From Szabonella sp046295215 (GTDB lineage Bacteria > Pseudomonadota > Alphaproteobacteria > Rhodobacterales > Rhodobacteraceae), in contig JBKBNP010000020.1 in assembly GCA_046295215.1 (NCBI GenBank), positions 1 to 64,000 of the forward strand: a stretch of 64,000 bases of DNA, given 5' to 3'. The notes below the pieces were generated by a model that was not told the DNA's origin, did no database searches, and saw only the letters and a list, made by a program, of their open reading frames with translations. Below are positions 30,586-39,493 of this stretch, piece by piece; within the stretch, counting starts at the first letter, position 1; the number at the start of each line of letters is the position of its first letter. A program made the position numbers and the translations under genes.

Positions 30586-32391
30586 TCAGATCGGGGCCGC
30601 CGCCCGGGCGAGCCAGTCGCGGGCCGCCCGGGACAGATGGCTTTCCAGCAAGGCTTGCGTCCGCGCGTGATAGGCGTTGATCCAGTCCCGCTCGCCCGGC
30701 GACAGCATCTCCGCCACGATCAGCCGCCGGTCCAGCGGCACATGGGTCAGGGTTTCGAAACAGAGATGGCTGCGCTGCGCATCGCCGCCGGGAAGGGAAG
30801 GCGCAGGGCTGACGACGACAAGATTCTCGATCCTGATGCCGAATTCGCCCTCCCGGTAATATCCCGGCTCGTTGGACAGGATCATCCCCGGTTCCAGCGG
30901 CACCTCCGACAGGCGCGACAGCCGCTGCGGCCCTTCATGCACCGACAGGAAAGCCCCCACGCCATGCCCCGTGCCATGGTCATAATCCTGCCCCGCCATC
31001 CAGAGCGGCGCCCGCGCCAATGGGTCGAGGTCGCGCCCCGCCAGCCCCTTCGGCCAGCGTGCCCGCGACAGGGCGATCATGCCCTGCAGGACGCGGGTGT
31101 AACATTCGGCCTTTTCGCGCTCGATCTCACCGACCGCCACGGTCCGGGTGATGTCGGTGGTGCCGTCGACATATTGCCCACCGCTGTCGATCAGCAGCAA
31201 TTCGCCCGGGCGCACCGGCCTGTCCGTGCCCCGCGTCACCCGGTAGTGGATGATTGCGCCATGCGCGCCCGCGCCGCAGATCGTCTCGAAGGATATATCC
31301 TGCAACTGGTTGGTCGCGCGCCGGAACGCCTCCAGCGCCTCGACCACCGCGATTTCGGTCAGCGCGCCCTTCGGGGCCTCGCGGTCGAGCCAGCAGAGGA
31401 ATTCCACCATCGCCGCCCCGTCGCGCAGATGGGCGGCCCTTGCTGCGGAAATCTCGGCATCGGTCTTGCGCGCCTTCGGCAGGCGGCAGGGATCCTCGCC
31501 CCAGACCACCGTCACGCCCGCCGCCTCCAGCGCGCGGCTGACGGCGAGGGGGGCGCTGGCGCGGTCCACCCGCACCGGGCCAGAAAGCGCGCGCAGGGCG
31601 GGCAGGAAGTCCTGCGGCGGCCGGATCACCACCTCCGCGCCAAGCATCTCCCGCAGCGGCGGGCCGAACTTCCCGGTCGCCGCGAAAATTTCCAGCCGCG
31701 CATCATCCATCAGGATCGCGAAGGAATTGACCACCGGATTGCGCGGCACATCCGCGCCCCGGATATTGACGAGCCAGCAAAGACTGTCGGGAAGCGTGAG
31801 GATACAGGCCCTCTGGCCCGCATCGCGCAGCACCGCTGCCAGGTCGCGGCGTTTCTGGGCCCCGCTGCGTCCGCACAGCGCCTCTGGCTGGGCGAAGGCC
31901 GCGCCCATCGGAGGGGGCGGTTGATCCTGCCAGATCCGGTCCACAGGATTTTCGACAGAACAGAGGGTTATGCCGCTTCCCTCAAGTGATGACTCAAGTT
32001 TTTCAACCTCCTCTGCCGTGTGCAGCCAGGGATCGAACCCGACCTTGCCGCCCGTCAGATGCGCCTTGATCCAGGGGCCGGGCTGGGTTTCGGGCCAGGA
32101 CACCGGGATTAAGGCGGCAGGGTCGGTCTCGGCCTTCACCTGCACGCGGTAGCGCCCGTCGATGAACACGCCCGCCACCTTCGGCAGCACGATGCAGAAG
32201 CCCGCCGATCCGGTGAACCCGGTCAGCCATTGCAGCCGCGCATCGCAGGGCGGCACATACTCACCCTGATGGGCATCCGCGCGCGGCACGATGAATCCGT
32301 CGAGCCCCGCCGCCGCGAGTTCCGCCCGCAACCGGGTCAGCCTCGGCGCCCCCTGTGCCGGGTTTGCCGCATTCTCGAAGCTCTGAAACAT
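30586..32391 (-). CDS. Xaa-Pro aminopeptidase (aminopeptidase P)
   Basis: A 601-residue metallopeptidase of the M24B family, cutting N-terminal residues before proline. Two creatinase-like N-terminal domains precede the pita-bread catalytic domain. Metal ligands are Asp in LLIDSGGQYVDG, Asp in TTDITRT, His in TGHGVGAFLSVHEGP, Glu in LSNEPGYY and Glu in IRIENLV. Length is that of the three-domain eukaryotic-like form found in alphaproteobacteria. A dispersed hairpin element lies just upstream and supplies GAGG as its ribosome site. Confidence 0.93.
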   Translation of the reverse strand: MFQSFENAANPAQGAPRLTRLRAELAAAGLDGFIVPRADAHQGEYVPPCDARLQWLTGFTGSAGFCIVLPKVAGVFIDGRYRVQVKAETDPAALIPVSWPETQPGPWIKAHLTGGKVGFDPWLHTAEEVEKLESSLEGSGITLCSVENPVDRIWQDQPPPPMGAAFAQPEALCGRSGAQKRRDLAAVLRDAGQRACILTLPDSLCWLVNIRGADVPRNPVVNSFAILMDDARLEIFAATGKFGPPLREMLGAEVVIRPPQDFLPALRALSGPVRVDRASAPLAVSRALEAAGVTVVWGEDPCRLPKARKTDAEISAARAAHLRDGAAMVEFLCWLDREAPKGALTEIAVVEALEAFRRATNQLQDISFETICGAGAHGAIIHYRVTRGTDRPVRPGELLLIDSGGQYVDGTTDITRTVAVGEIEREKAECYTRVLQGMIALSRARWPKGLAGRDLDPLARAPLWMAGQDYDHGTGHGVGAFLSVHEGPQRLSRLSEVPLEPGMILSNEPGYYREGEFGIRIENLVVVSPAPSLPGGDAQRSHLCFETLTHVPLDRRLIVAEMLSPGERDWINAYHARTQALLESHLSRAARDWLARAAAPI

Positions 32392-32400
32392 CGCGCGCCT

Positions 32401-32463
32401 CTTTTTCTGTCCAGAAATATCCCGGGGTGAATTGGCCGCAAGGCCAAGAGGGGCAGCGCCCCT
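32401..32463 (-). repeat. Two-hairpin dispersed element, copy E
   Basis: On the minus strand: hairpin 1 AGGGG-CGCTG-CCCCT (32463-32449), hairpin 2 TTGGCC-TTGC-GGCCAA (32447-32432), tail CACCCCGGGATATTTCTGG then ACAGAAAAAG. It lies between cobT and the aminopeptidase P gene in their common sense. Sequence of both stems differs from the other copies while pairing is kept. Confidence 0.7.
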
Positions 32464-32484
32464 TCGCCCGGCTTCCGCCCGATC

Positions 32485-34359
32485 TCACCCTGCCTTGCGC
32501 ATCCCCAGCACCCGCGCGCGCTTGCGCGGATCGCTGTCGAACAACCCCGCAAGCTGTTCGGTCATTGCGCCCGCAAGCTGTTCGACATCGGTGATCGTGA
32601 CCGCGCGGTTGTAGTAGCGCGTCACGTCATGGCCGATGCCGATGGCGATGAGTTCGACCGCCTTCTTGCGTTCCACCATGCCGATCACATCGCGCAGATG
32701 TTTTTCCAGATAGTTGGCGGGGTTCACGCTCAGGGTCGAATCGTCCACCGGCGCGCCGTCCGAAATCACCATCAGGATGCGCCGCGCCTCGGGGCGCATC
32801 AGCATCCGCCGATGTGCCCATTCCAGCGCCTCGCCGTCGATGTTTTCCTTCAGCAAGCCTTCCTTCATCATCAGCCCCAGATTGGGCCGCGCCCGCCGCC
32901 AGGGCGCATCCGCCCCCTTGTAGATGATGTGGCGCAGATCGTTCAGCCGCCCCGGCGCCTGCGCGCGCCCCTGCGCCAGCCAGCGTTCGCGGCTTTGCCC
33001 GCCTTTCCAGGCGCGCGTGGTGAAGCCGAGAATTTCAACCTTCACGCTGCAGCGTTCCAGCGTGCGGGCCAGCACATCGGCACAGATCGCCGCAATCGAA
33101 ATCGGCCTCCCCCGCATCGACCCCGAATTGTCCAGCAAGAGCGTCACACAGGTATCGCGGAACTCGGTGTCCTTTTCGCGCTTGAACGAGAGGGGCGTGG
33201 TGGGGTTCGCCACCACGCGCGCCAGACGGCCCGCATCGAGCGTGCCTTCCTCCAGATCAAACTCCCAACTGCGGTTCTGCTGGGCTTGCAGACGCCGCTG
33301 CAATTTGTTGGCGAGCCTCGACACGGCGCCTTTCAAGGGTTCAAGCTGCTGGTCCAGATAGGCGCGCAGCCGTTCCAGCTCGGCGGGTTCGGCCAGATCC
33401 TCGGCCCGGATCTCCTCGTCAAAATCGGTGCTGAACACGGTGTAATTGGGGTCGGCATCGCTGTGGGGGGCAGGGCCGGGGGGCTCGGGCGGGGCCTCAC
33501 CCTCGGGCAGTTCGGCCTCCTCGCCCTCTTCCATCTCGGCCATGTCATCGGTGGAGACCTGCGCCTGCGCAGCGTCCTGCTGGTCCTCCTGGCTGCGCTC
33601 GGGCGAGGCGTCGCCCTCGTCATTCTCGTCCTGTTCCTCGCCCGTGGATTCAGGGTCGTCCTGATCCTGCTCGGCCTCGTCGCCAGCCGCGTCATCGGGC
33701 TGGTCGGCATCCGGGTCGTCGCCCAACTGGTCGCCATAACCCAGGTCGGAAATCACCTTGCGGGCCAGCCGCGCGAATGCCGCCTGATCGGCCAGCGCAT
33801 CGCCAAGCCCGTCCAGCGTGCCGCCCGCCTGATCCTCGATGAAGTCGCGCCAGAGGCCCATCACATTGTCGGCGCCCTTGGGCAGGTCGCGCCCGGTGGC
33901 CAGATGGCGCACCAGATGGCCCGCCGCCAGCGCCAGCGGCGCGTCCTGCTTGTTGGTGATCTGGCCATGGCCCTTGCGGTCAGCCTCGGCGCCGATCTTG
34001 GCGTCGATATTGATGGCAGTTCCGGGCATGGTGCGCGCGCCCACAGCCTCGCAGCGTGCGGTTTCCATCGCCTCATAGATGTCGCGGGCAAGCTGGCCGC
34101 TGGGCTGATAGCGCGCCGCCGTTCCCTCGTCGTGATACTTGCGGCGCAGCGCGAAGGCATCGGCCGTGCCGCGCGCCAGCAGCACCTCGTCGCGCGTCAT
34201 GCGGCGGCTGACCTGCGGCAAGCGCACGCCTTCACGGTTCATCCCCGGGGGATCGACCGAATAGGACACCGTCATTTCGGGGTCGTCGGCCATGACCTTG
34301 GTGGCCTCGGCCAGAGCCTTCTTGAAGGGGTCGGCGGGGTTGTCGCTGGGCTTGTTCAT
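32485..34359 (-). CDS. cobT: Cobaltochelatase subunit CobT
   Basis: A 624-residue subunit of the aerobic ATP-dependent cobaltochelatase, which inserts Co2+ into hydrogenobyrinate a,c-diamide for vitamin B12. An N-terminal CobT domain (residues about 1-200) leads through a strongly acidic linker (DDPDADQPDDAAGDEAEQD region, about 215-290) to a C-terminal von Willebrand A domain with MIDAS motif LLLDNSGSMRG (about residues 405-415). The acidic linker is normal for CobT. The partner ATPase CobS lies upstream in the same direction, separated by one small exported-protein gene; the large subunit CobN is not in the window. Confidence 0.95.
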   Translation of the reverse strand: MNKPSDNPADPFKKALAEATKVMADDPEMTVSYSVDPPGMNREGVRLPQVSRRMTRDEVLLARGTADAFALRRKYHDEGTAARYQPSGQLARDIYEAMETARCEAVGARTMPGTAINIDAKIGAEADRKGHGQITNKQDAPLALAAGHLVRHLATGRDLPKGADNVMGLWRDFIEDQAGGTLDGLGDALADQAAFARLARKVISDLGYGDQLGDDPDADQPDDAAGDEAEQDQDDPESTGEEQDENDEGDASPERSQEDQQDAAQAQVSTDDMAEMEEGEEAELPEGEAPPEPPGPAPHSDADPNYTVFSTDFDEEIRAEDLAEPAELERLRAYLDQQLEPLKGAVSRLANKLQRRLQAQQNRSWEFDLEEGTLDAGRLARVVANPTTPLSFKREKDTEFRDTCVTLLLDNSGSMRGRPISIAAICADVLARTLERCSVKVEILGFTTRAWKGGQSRERWLAQGRAQAPGRLNDLRHIIYKGADAPWRRARPNLGLMMKEGLLKENIDGEALEWAHRRMLMRPEARRILMVISDGAPVDDSTLSVNPANYLEKHLRDVIGMVERKKAVELIAIGIGHDVTRYYNRAVTITDVEQLAGAMTEQLAGLFDSDPRKRARVLGMRKAG

Positions 34360-34413
34360 GGCGCGACATTGGCACCGGGGCGGGGGGAGGGCAAGAGGGG
34401 CAAAGGCCCCGGA

Positions 34414-34791
34414 TCAGCCCAGAAGCAGGCCGCGACATTCTGCCATCAGGGCCTCGGCGCGGTCGCCCGCCCGCCCATCACCGCGAAAATACGCGGCATG
34501 CAGCAGCCCGGCCTGTGCCGCCTTCGCCTCGATCCGCAGATGCAGGGCACGGGGTTCGGACCCGGTGGGCGTAGCGGCATCAGTCAGCGCGATCATGGAC
34601 TGGCGGGCACGGGCGGTTGCCTCCGACGCCGGGCCATCGGTGAGCCATTGAAATTCCATCACCGCCGAAAGCCGGCCCGCGCATGTCGCGAATACCTGCA
34701 TCAGATCGGGTCTGTCCACGCCTGCGGCGCGTCCCGGACCGGCTGGCGACAGGAACAGCAGAAGCAAAATCAGAGTTTTCAAACCGCCCAT
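34414..34791 (-). CDS. Small exported protein between cobS and cobT
   Basis: A 125-residue protein with a signal peptide (LKTLILLLLFLSPAGPGRAA). The mature part is helical with two cysteines (TCAGRL and ECRGLL) that could form a disulfide joining its ends. No known domain recognised. It sits between the two cobaltochelatase genes but a strong terminator follows cobS, so co-transcription with cobS is unlikely; it may be transcribed with cobT. Confidence 0.75.
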   Translation of the reverse strand: MGGLKTLILLLLFLSPAGPGRAAGVDRPDLMQVFATCAGRLSAVMEFQWLTDGPASEATARARQSMIALTDAATPTGSEPRALHLRIEAKAAQAGLLHAAYFRGDGRAGDRAEALMAECRGLLLG

Positions 34792-34881
34792 AAAGACAGC
34801 GTAAACCTGAATTTATTGCCGATCAATTAAGCTTTGTGAAAACAGGTGGCTCCGGCATCCGCCGTTGCATTTCTGCAAAGA

Positions 34882-34913
34882 AAAACCCCGCGCCTTGCCG
34901 GGCGCGGGGTTTT
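34882..34913 (-). terminator. Rho-independent terminator after cobS
   Basis: AAAACCCCGCGCC (34882-34894) pairs with GGCGCGGGGTTTT (34901-34913). On the minus strand the stem is followed by a run TTTTTC just after the cobS stop. It is a textbook stem with T-run, and could also act on the plus strand. Confidence 0.85.
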
Positions 34914-34936
34914 GGGTCGTCAGTGTCGATCAGGGC

Positions 34937-35911
34937 TCAGCGCATCGCCATGCTGGCCGCCGATTCCGGCAGTTCCTCGGCAAAGCAGCGCTGATAGAAC
35001 TCGGCCACGGTCTGACGTTCCAGCTCGTCGCATTTGTTGAGGAAGGTCAACCGGAAGGCATAGCCGAGGTTCTTGAAGATCCGCGCATTCTCGGCCCAGG
35101 TGATGACCGTCCGCGGGCTCATCACGGTAGAGAGATCCCCATTCATGAAGGCGGTGCGCGTGAGGTCGGCCACCGTCACCATCTGGCTGATCTGCTTGCG
35201 GCCCTCGGCGGTGTTGTAATGCGGGTTCTTCGACAGCACGATCGCCGCCTCGGCATCGTGGCTCAGATAGTTGAGCGTCGCCACAAGGCTCCAGCGGTCC
35301 ATCTGCGCCTGGTTGATCTGCTGGGTGCCGTGGTAAAGGCCGGTCGTGTCGCCCAGACCGACCGTGTTTGCAGTTGCAAAGAGGCGGAAGCTGGGATGCG
35401 GGGTGATGATCTCGTTCTGGTCCAGCAGGGTCAGCTTGCCGTCATGTTCCAGCACGCGCTGGATCACGAACATCACATCCGCGCGGCCCGCGTCATATTC
35501 GTCGAACACGATGGCGACGGGGTTGCGCAGCGCCCAGGGCAGGATGCCCTCGTGGAACTCGGTGACCTGCTTGCCGTCGCGCAGCTTGATCGCGTCCTTG
35601 CCGATGAGGTCGATGCGGGAAATATGGCTGTCGAGGTTGACGCGGACGCAAGGCCAGTTCAGCCGCGCCGCGACCTGTTCGATATGCGTCGATTTGCCGG
35701 TGCCGTGATAGCCCTGGATCATCACGCGGCGGTTGTAGCCAAAGCCCGCCAGAATCGCCAATGTGGTGTCGGGGTCGAATTTATAGGTCGGGTCCACGTC
35801 CGGCACCCGGCCTGCGCGTTCGGCGAAGCCCTTGATCTTCATGTCGGTGTCGATGCCGAACACCTCCCGGACCGAGAGTTCTTCACTGGGTTTCATCGCG
35901 ATATCGAGCAT
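34937..35911 (-). CDS. cobS: Cobaltochelatase ATPase subunit CobS
   Basis: A 324-residue AAA+ (MoxR-like) ATPase that forms the motor ring with CobT for cobalt insertion. Walker A is GYHGTGKS (residues 67-74), Walker B VFDEYD (about 135-140), with the family-specific VNLDSHISRIDLIGKDA and FATANTVGLGD segments. The N-terminal REVFGIDTDMKIKGF is characteristic of CobS. ATG at 35911 is chosen by family length; an upstream longer frame runs through the divergent promoter region. It diverges from tgt. Confidence 0.94.
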   Translation of the reverse strand: MLDIAMKPSEELSVREVFGIDTDMKIKGFAERAGRVPDVDPTYKFDPDTTLAILAGFGYNRRVMIQGYHGTGKSTHIEQVAARLNWPCVRVNLDSHISRIDLIGKDAIKLRDGKQVTEFHEGILPWALRNPVAIVFDEYDAGRADVMFVIQRVLEHDGKLTLLDQNEIITPHPSFRLFATANTVGLGDTTGLYHGTQQINQAQMDRWSLVATLNYLSHDAEAAIVLSKNPHYNTAEGRKQISQMVTVADLTRTAFMNGDLSTVMSPRTVITWAENARIFKNLGYAFRLTFLNKCDELERQTVAEFYQRCFAEELPESAASMAMR

Positions 35912-36078
35912 TTCGGCGTCCGTTTCCTGATTGGCGCCCCGGCGCCCGGTCTGATTTTCAACGAGTGATGGAACATAACGCCGGAGGGTGCAAGGGAAAG
36001 GCCCGGCTTTTGCCCGGGCCCGCCCTTGGCAAAGCGGCGCAAAACCCGCAAAAGGGGCGGCTGACAGAGGGGCGCGCG

Positions 36079-37209
36079 ATGGCGACGACATTCGGTTTTA
36101 CGGTGCAGGCGCAGGACGGGCGGGCGCGGCAGGGGGTGATTTCCACCCCGCGCGGAGAGATCCGCACACCCGCCTTCATGCCGGTGGGCACGGCGGCCAC
36201 GGTAAAGGCGATGCTGCCGGACTCGGTGCGCGCCACCGGCGCGGATATTCTGCTGGGCAACACCTATCACCTGATGCTGCGCCCCACCGCAGAGCGGATC
36301 GCGGCGCTCGGCGGGCTGCACCGCTTCATGAACTGGGATCGACCGATCCTGACCGATTCGGGCGGGTTCCAGGTGATGAGCCTCGCCAGCTTGCGCAAGC
36401 TGACCGAGGAAGGCGTGCGGTTTTCATCGCATATCGACGGGTCGAAACACATGCTGTCACCTGAACGCAGCATGGAGATCCAGCGCCTGCTGGGGTCCGA
36501 CATCGTCATGTGTTTCGATGAATGTCCCGCCTTGCCAGCCACCGATGCGGCGGTGGAGGCGTCGATGGAACTTTCGATGCGATGGGCGCAGCGGTCGCGC
36601 GATGCCTTTGGCGACCGGCCCGGCCATGCTCTGTTCGGAATCATGCAGGGCGGCGTGAACCGCGATTTGCGCGAGCGTTCCGCCGAGGCGCTGAAATCCA
36701 TCGGCTTCGACGGCTATGCCGTGGGAGGTCTGGCGGTGGGCGAGGGGCAGGAGGCGATGTTCGGCGTGCTGGACTACGCGCCCGGCTGTTTGCCCGAGGA
36801 CAAGCCGCGCTATCTGATGGGGGTGGGCAAGCCCGATGACATCGTGGGGGCGGTCGAACGCGGCATCGACATGATGGATTGTGTGCTGCCCTCGCGGTCG
36901 GGGCGCACCGGGCAGGGCTGGACGCGTCGGGGGCAGGTCAACCTGCGCAATGCGCGCCACAAGGATGACCCGCGTCCGCTGGACGAGGCGTGCCAATGCC
37001 CCGCCTGCCGCAGCTATTCGCGTGCCTATCTGCATCATGTCGTGCGCTCGGATGAAATCATCGGGTCGATGCTGCTGACATGGCACAACCTGCATTACTA
37101 TCAGGATCTGATGGCGGGTCTGCGCGCGGCGATTGCGGGCGGGCGGCTGGCGGAGTTTGTGGCAGGCTTCCACGCCCGCCGTGCCGAAGGCGACATCGAG
37201 CCCCTGTGA
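36079..37209 (+). CDS. tgt: Queuine tRNA-ribosyltransferase
   Basis: A 376-residue tRNA-guanine transglycosylase that swaps guanine 34 of GUN-anticodon tRNAs for the queuosine precursor. The base-binding and catalytic Asp region is LTDSGGFQVMSLA; the nucleophile region is GVGKPDDIVGAVERGIDMMDC; the zinc site is CQCPAC with the later His in LHHVVRSDEI. Start chosen at the ATG after AGAGGGG. Bacterial length. No queA or queuosine transporter is adjacent. Confidence 0.95.
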   Translation: MATTFGFTVQAQDGRARQGVISTPRGEIRTPAFMPVGTAATVKAMLPDSVRATGADILLGNTYHLMLRPTAERIAALGGLHRFMNWDRPILTDSGGFQVMSLASLRKLTEEGVRFSSHIDGSKHMLSPERSMEIQRLLGSDIVMCFDECPALPATDAAVEASMELSMRWAQRSRDAFGDRPGHALFGIMQGGVNRDLRERSAEALKSIGFDGYAVGGLAVGEGQEAMFGVLDYAPGCLPEDKPRYLMGVGKPDDIVGAVERGIDMMDCVLPSRSGRTGQGWTRRGQVNLRNARHKDDPRPLDEACQCPACRSYSRAYLHHVVRSDEIIGSMLLTWHNLHYYQDLMAGLRAAIAGGRLAEFVAGFHARRAEGDIEPL

Positions 37210-37256
37210 CATATCCGGCCCTTTCCGCCGCAGGGCAGTTGGGCTAGGGCTGATCC

Positions 37257-37898
37257 ATGGATCTTGTGGTGAATGACCTTGCAGTGGCGCGCGGCGGGCT
37301 GACCGTGCTGGAGGGCATCAGCTTCACGCTGCGCCCCGGCGCGGCGCTGGTGCTGCGCGGCCCGAACGGGATCGGCAAGACGACGCTTTTGCGCACCATC
37401 GCGGGGCTGCAACCGGCGACCGGCGGGCAGATGTCCGTCCCGCCCGAGGCGGTGGCCTATGCCGCCCATGCCGACGGGTTGAAGGCCACGCTGACCGTGA
37501 CGGAAAACCTGGCGTTCTGGGCCTCGGTCTATGGCAGCGGCGGGCTGGAGGCCGCGCTGGAGCGGATGAACCTTTGCGCACTGCGCGACCGGCAGGCGGC
37601 GAACCTGTCGGCGGGGCAGAAGCGGCGTCTGGGACTGGCGCGATTGCTGGTCACAGGGCGGCCGGTCTGGGTGCTGGATGAACCGACAGTTTCACTGGAT
37701 ACGGCCTCGGTTGCGCTGTTCGGGGCGGTGATGCGCGATCATCTGGCGGCGGGCGGCTCGGCGCTGATGGCCACCCATATCGACCTCGGCATCGCGGAGG
37801 CAGCGCTCCTGGACCTGACCCCGTTCAAGGCCCGCCCGCCCGCATCGGGGGGCAGGGCAGGCGCGTTCGATGCGGCCTTTGGCGGGGATTTCGCATGA
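37257..37898 (+). CDS. ccmA: Heme exporter ATPase CcmA
   Basis: A 213-residue ABC ATPase for cytochrome c maturation (system I). Walker A GPNGIGKTT at 35-43, signature NLSAGQKRRLGLARLL, Walker B VWVLDEPTVSLD. With CcmB it powers release of holo-CcmE from the CcmC complex. It overlaps ccmB by ATGA and leads the ccmABCDG order seen in Rhodobacter. The ccmE, ccmF and ccmH genes are not in the window. Confidence 0.95.
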   Translation: MDLVVNDLAVARGGLTVLEGISFTLRPGAALVLRGPNGIGKTTLLRTIAGLQPATGGQMSVPPEAVAYAAHADGLKATLTVTENLAFWASVYGSGGLEAALERMNLCALRDRQAANLSAGQKRRLGLARLLVTGRPVWVLDEPTVSLDTASVALFGAVMRDHLAAGGSALMATHIDLGIAEAALLDLTPFKARPPASGGRAGAFDAAFGGDFA

Positions 37899-38551
37899 TC
37901 GCCCTTCTGGTCCGGGACATGCGGCTGGCGGTGCGGGCGGGGGGCGGCTTCGGCCTTGGCCTTGCGTTTTTCCTGCTGGTGGCGGTGCTGGTGCCGCTGG
38001 GGGTGGGGCCCGAGGGGCGCACGCTGGCGCTGATCGCACCGGGGATCCTGTGGGTCGGGGCCTTGCTCGCCTGCCTTCTGTCGCTGGACCGGATCTTTGC
38101 GCTGGATTTCGAGGATGGTTCGCTCGACCTTTTGGCCACCGCCCCGATCCCGCTGGAAGGCGTGGTGGCAGTGAAGGCGTTGGCGCATTGGGTGGTGACG
38201 GGGCTGCCGCTGACACTGGCCGCCCCGGTGCTGGGGGTGTTGCTGAACCTGCCGGGGCCGGGGTTCCTGTGGCTGGTGGTGTCGCTGGCGCTGGGAACAC
38301 CCGCGCTGTCGGTCATCGGGGCTTTCGGCGCGGCGCTGACGGTCGGGCTCAAACGCGGCGGGCTTTTGCTGTCGCTTCTGGTGCTGCCGCTTTATGTGCC
38401 GACGCTGATCTTTGGTGCGGAAGTGGTCAAGCGCGGTGCTGTGGGCACGGAGGTCGCGACCCCGCTGGCGCTGCTGGCCGGGATCACGCTGGGCGCGGCG
38501 GCCCTTCTGCCTTTTGCGGCGGCTGCGGCAATCCGTATCAACCTGCGGTGA
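37895..38551 (+). CDS. ccmB: Heme exporter membrane protein CcmB
   Basis: A 218-residue inner-membrane protein with about six helices, the partner of CcmA. It begins inside the ccmA stop codon. The segment IFALDFEDGSLDLLATAPIP is the conserved cytosolic loop of CcmB. Composition is strongly hydrophobic, ending INLR. Confidence 0.94.
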   Translation: MIALLVRDMRLAVRAGGGFGLGLAFFLLVAVLVPLGVGPEGRTLALIAPGILWVGALLACLLSLDRIFALDFEDGSLDLLATAPIPLEGVVAVKALAHWVVTGLPLTLAAPVLGVLLNLPGPGFLWLVVSLALGTPALSVIGAFGAALTVGLKRGGLLLSLLVLPLYVPTLIFGAEVVKRGAVGTEVATPLALLAGITLGAAALLPFAAAAAIRINLR

Positions 38552-38603
38552 CCGGGCTGTGTTACACCTTGTGCCGAAAATGCAGAAAGCCTAGCTAACC
38601 GCC

Positions 38604-39335
38604 ATGTCATCGCTTTGGGAATATGCCAATCCGCAGAAATTCATGGGGCTTTCGGGGCGCGTGCTGCCCTGGGCCGCAGGGCTGTCGGCGCTGTGCCTGC
38701 TGGTCGGGCTGGTCTGGGGCTTCTTCTTCACCCCCGAGGATTACAAGCAGGGATCGACGGTCAAGATCATCTATCTGCATGTGCCCGCCGCGATGATGGC
38801 GATCAATGCCTGGGTGATGATGCTGGTGGCATCCCTGATCTGGCTGATCCGGCGGCATCACGTCTCGGCCCTCGCGGCCAAGGCGGCAGCACCGGTGGGC
38901 CTGACCTTCACGCTGATCGCGCTGGCAACCGGGGCGCTCTGGGGGCAGCCGATGTGGGGGACATGGTGGGCCTGGGATCCGCGGCTGACCTCCTTCCTGA
39001 TCCTGACGCTGTTCTACCTTGGCTATATCGCGCTCTGGGGGGCGATTGACGACCCTGACACCGCCGCCGACCTGACCGGCGTTCTGTGCATCGTCGGGTC
39101 GGTCTTTGCGGTGCTGAGCCGCTATGCGGTGAATTTCTGGAACCAGGGCCTGCATCAGGGCGCGTCGCTCTCGCTCGACAAGCAGGAGAATGTGTCGGAT
39201 GTCTATTGGTTCCCGCTTCTGGTCTGTATCGCGGGGTTCGTGCTGCTGTTCGTGGCGCTGGTGCTGCTGCGCACCCGGACCGAAATCCGCGCGCGACGGT
39301 TGAGCGCGCTTCTGGCGCGGGAGAGGATGGCATGA
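38604..39335 (+). CDS. ccmC: Heme transporter/ligation protein CcmC
   Basis: A 243-residue inner-membrane protein with six helices. The periplasmic heme-handling tryptophan motif is WGTWWAWDPRLTS, with conserved His in IIYLHVPAAMMA and NFWNQGLHQGAS. It attaches heme covalently to CcmE. Its stop overlaps ccmD (ATGA). Confidence 0.95.
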   Translation: MSSLWEYANPQKFMGLSGRVLPWAAGLSALCLLVGLVWGFFFTPEDYKQGSTVKIIYLHVPAAMMAINAWVMMLVASLIWLIRRHHVSALAAKAAAPVGLTFTLIALATGALWGQPMWGTWWAWDPRLTSFLILTLFYLGYIALWGAIDDPDTAADLTGVLCIVGSVFAVLSRYAVNFWNQGLHQGASLSLDKQENVSDVYWFPLLVCIAGFVLLFVALVLLRTRTEIRARRLSALLARERMA

Positions 39336-39493
39336 TGCCCGATCTTGGCAAATACGCGACCGCCGTGCTGGGGTCTTATGCCGCGTCCCTCCTGCTGATT
39401 GCAGTTCTGGTGGGCCTGAGCCTCTGGCAGGGGGCAAGGGTGCGCCGGACGCTGGCAGAGGTCGAGGCGCGGCGGGGGGCGGTCGATGGCTAA
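39332..39493 (+). CDS. ccmD: Heme exporter small protein CcmD
   Basis: A 53-residue single-helix membrane protein. The start at 39332 overlaps the ccmC stop (ATGA). Sequence MMPDLGKYATAVLGSY leads into the helix LLLIAVLVGLSLW and a basic cytosolic tail (RVRRTLAEVEARR), the CcmD pattern. It stabilises the CcmABC complex for holo-CcmE release. It overlaps ccmG by eight bases. Confidence 0.9.
   Translation: MMPDLGKYATAVLGSYAASLLLIAVLVGLSLWQGARVRRTLAEVEARRGAVDG

Noticed and set aside
32629..34830. 733-codon plus-strand frame opposite cobT
   Set aside because: Antisense shadow of cobT, with the repetitive composition expected from the acidic CobT linker read backwards.
32485..35911. Cobalamin riboswitch near cobS/cobT
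   Set aside because: I looked upstream of both genes for the B12-box pattern and saw none I could support.
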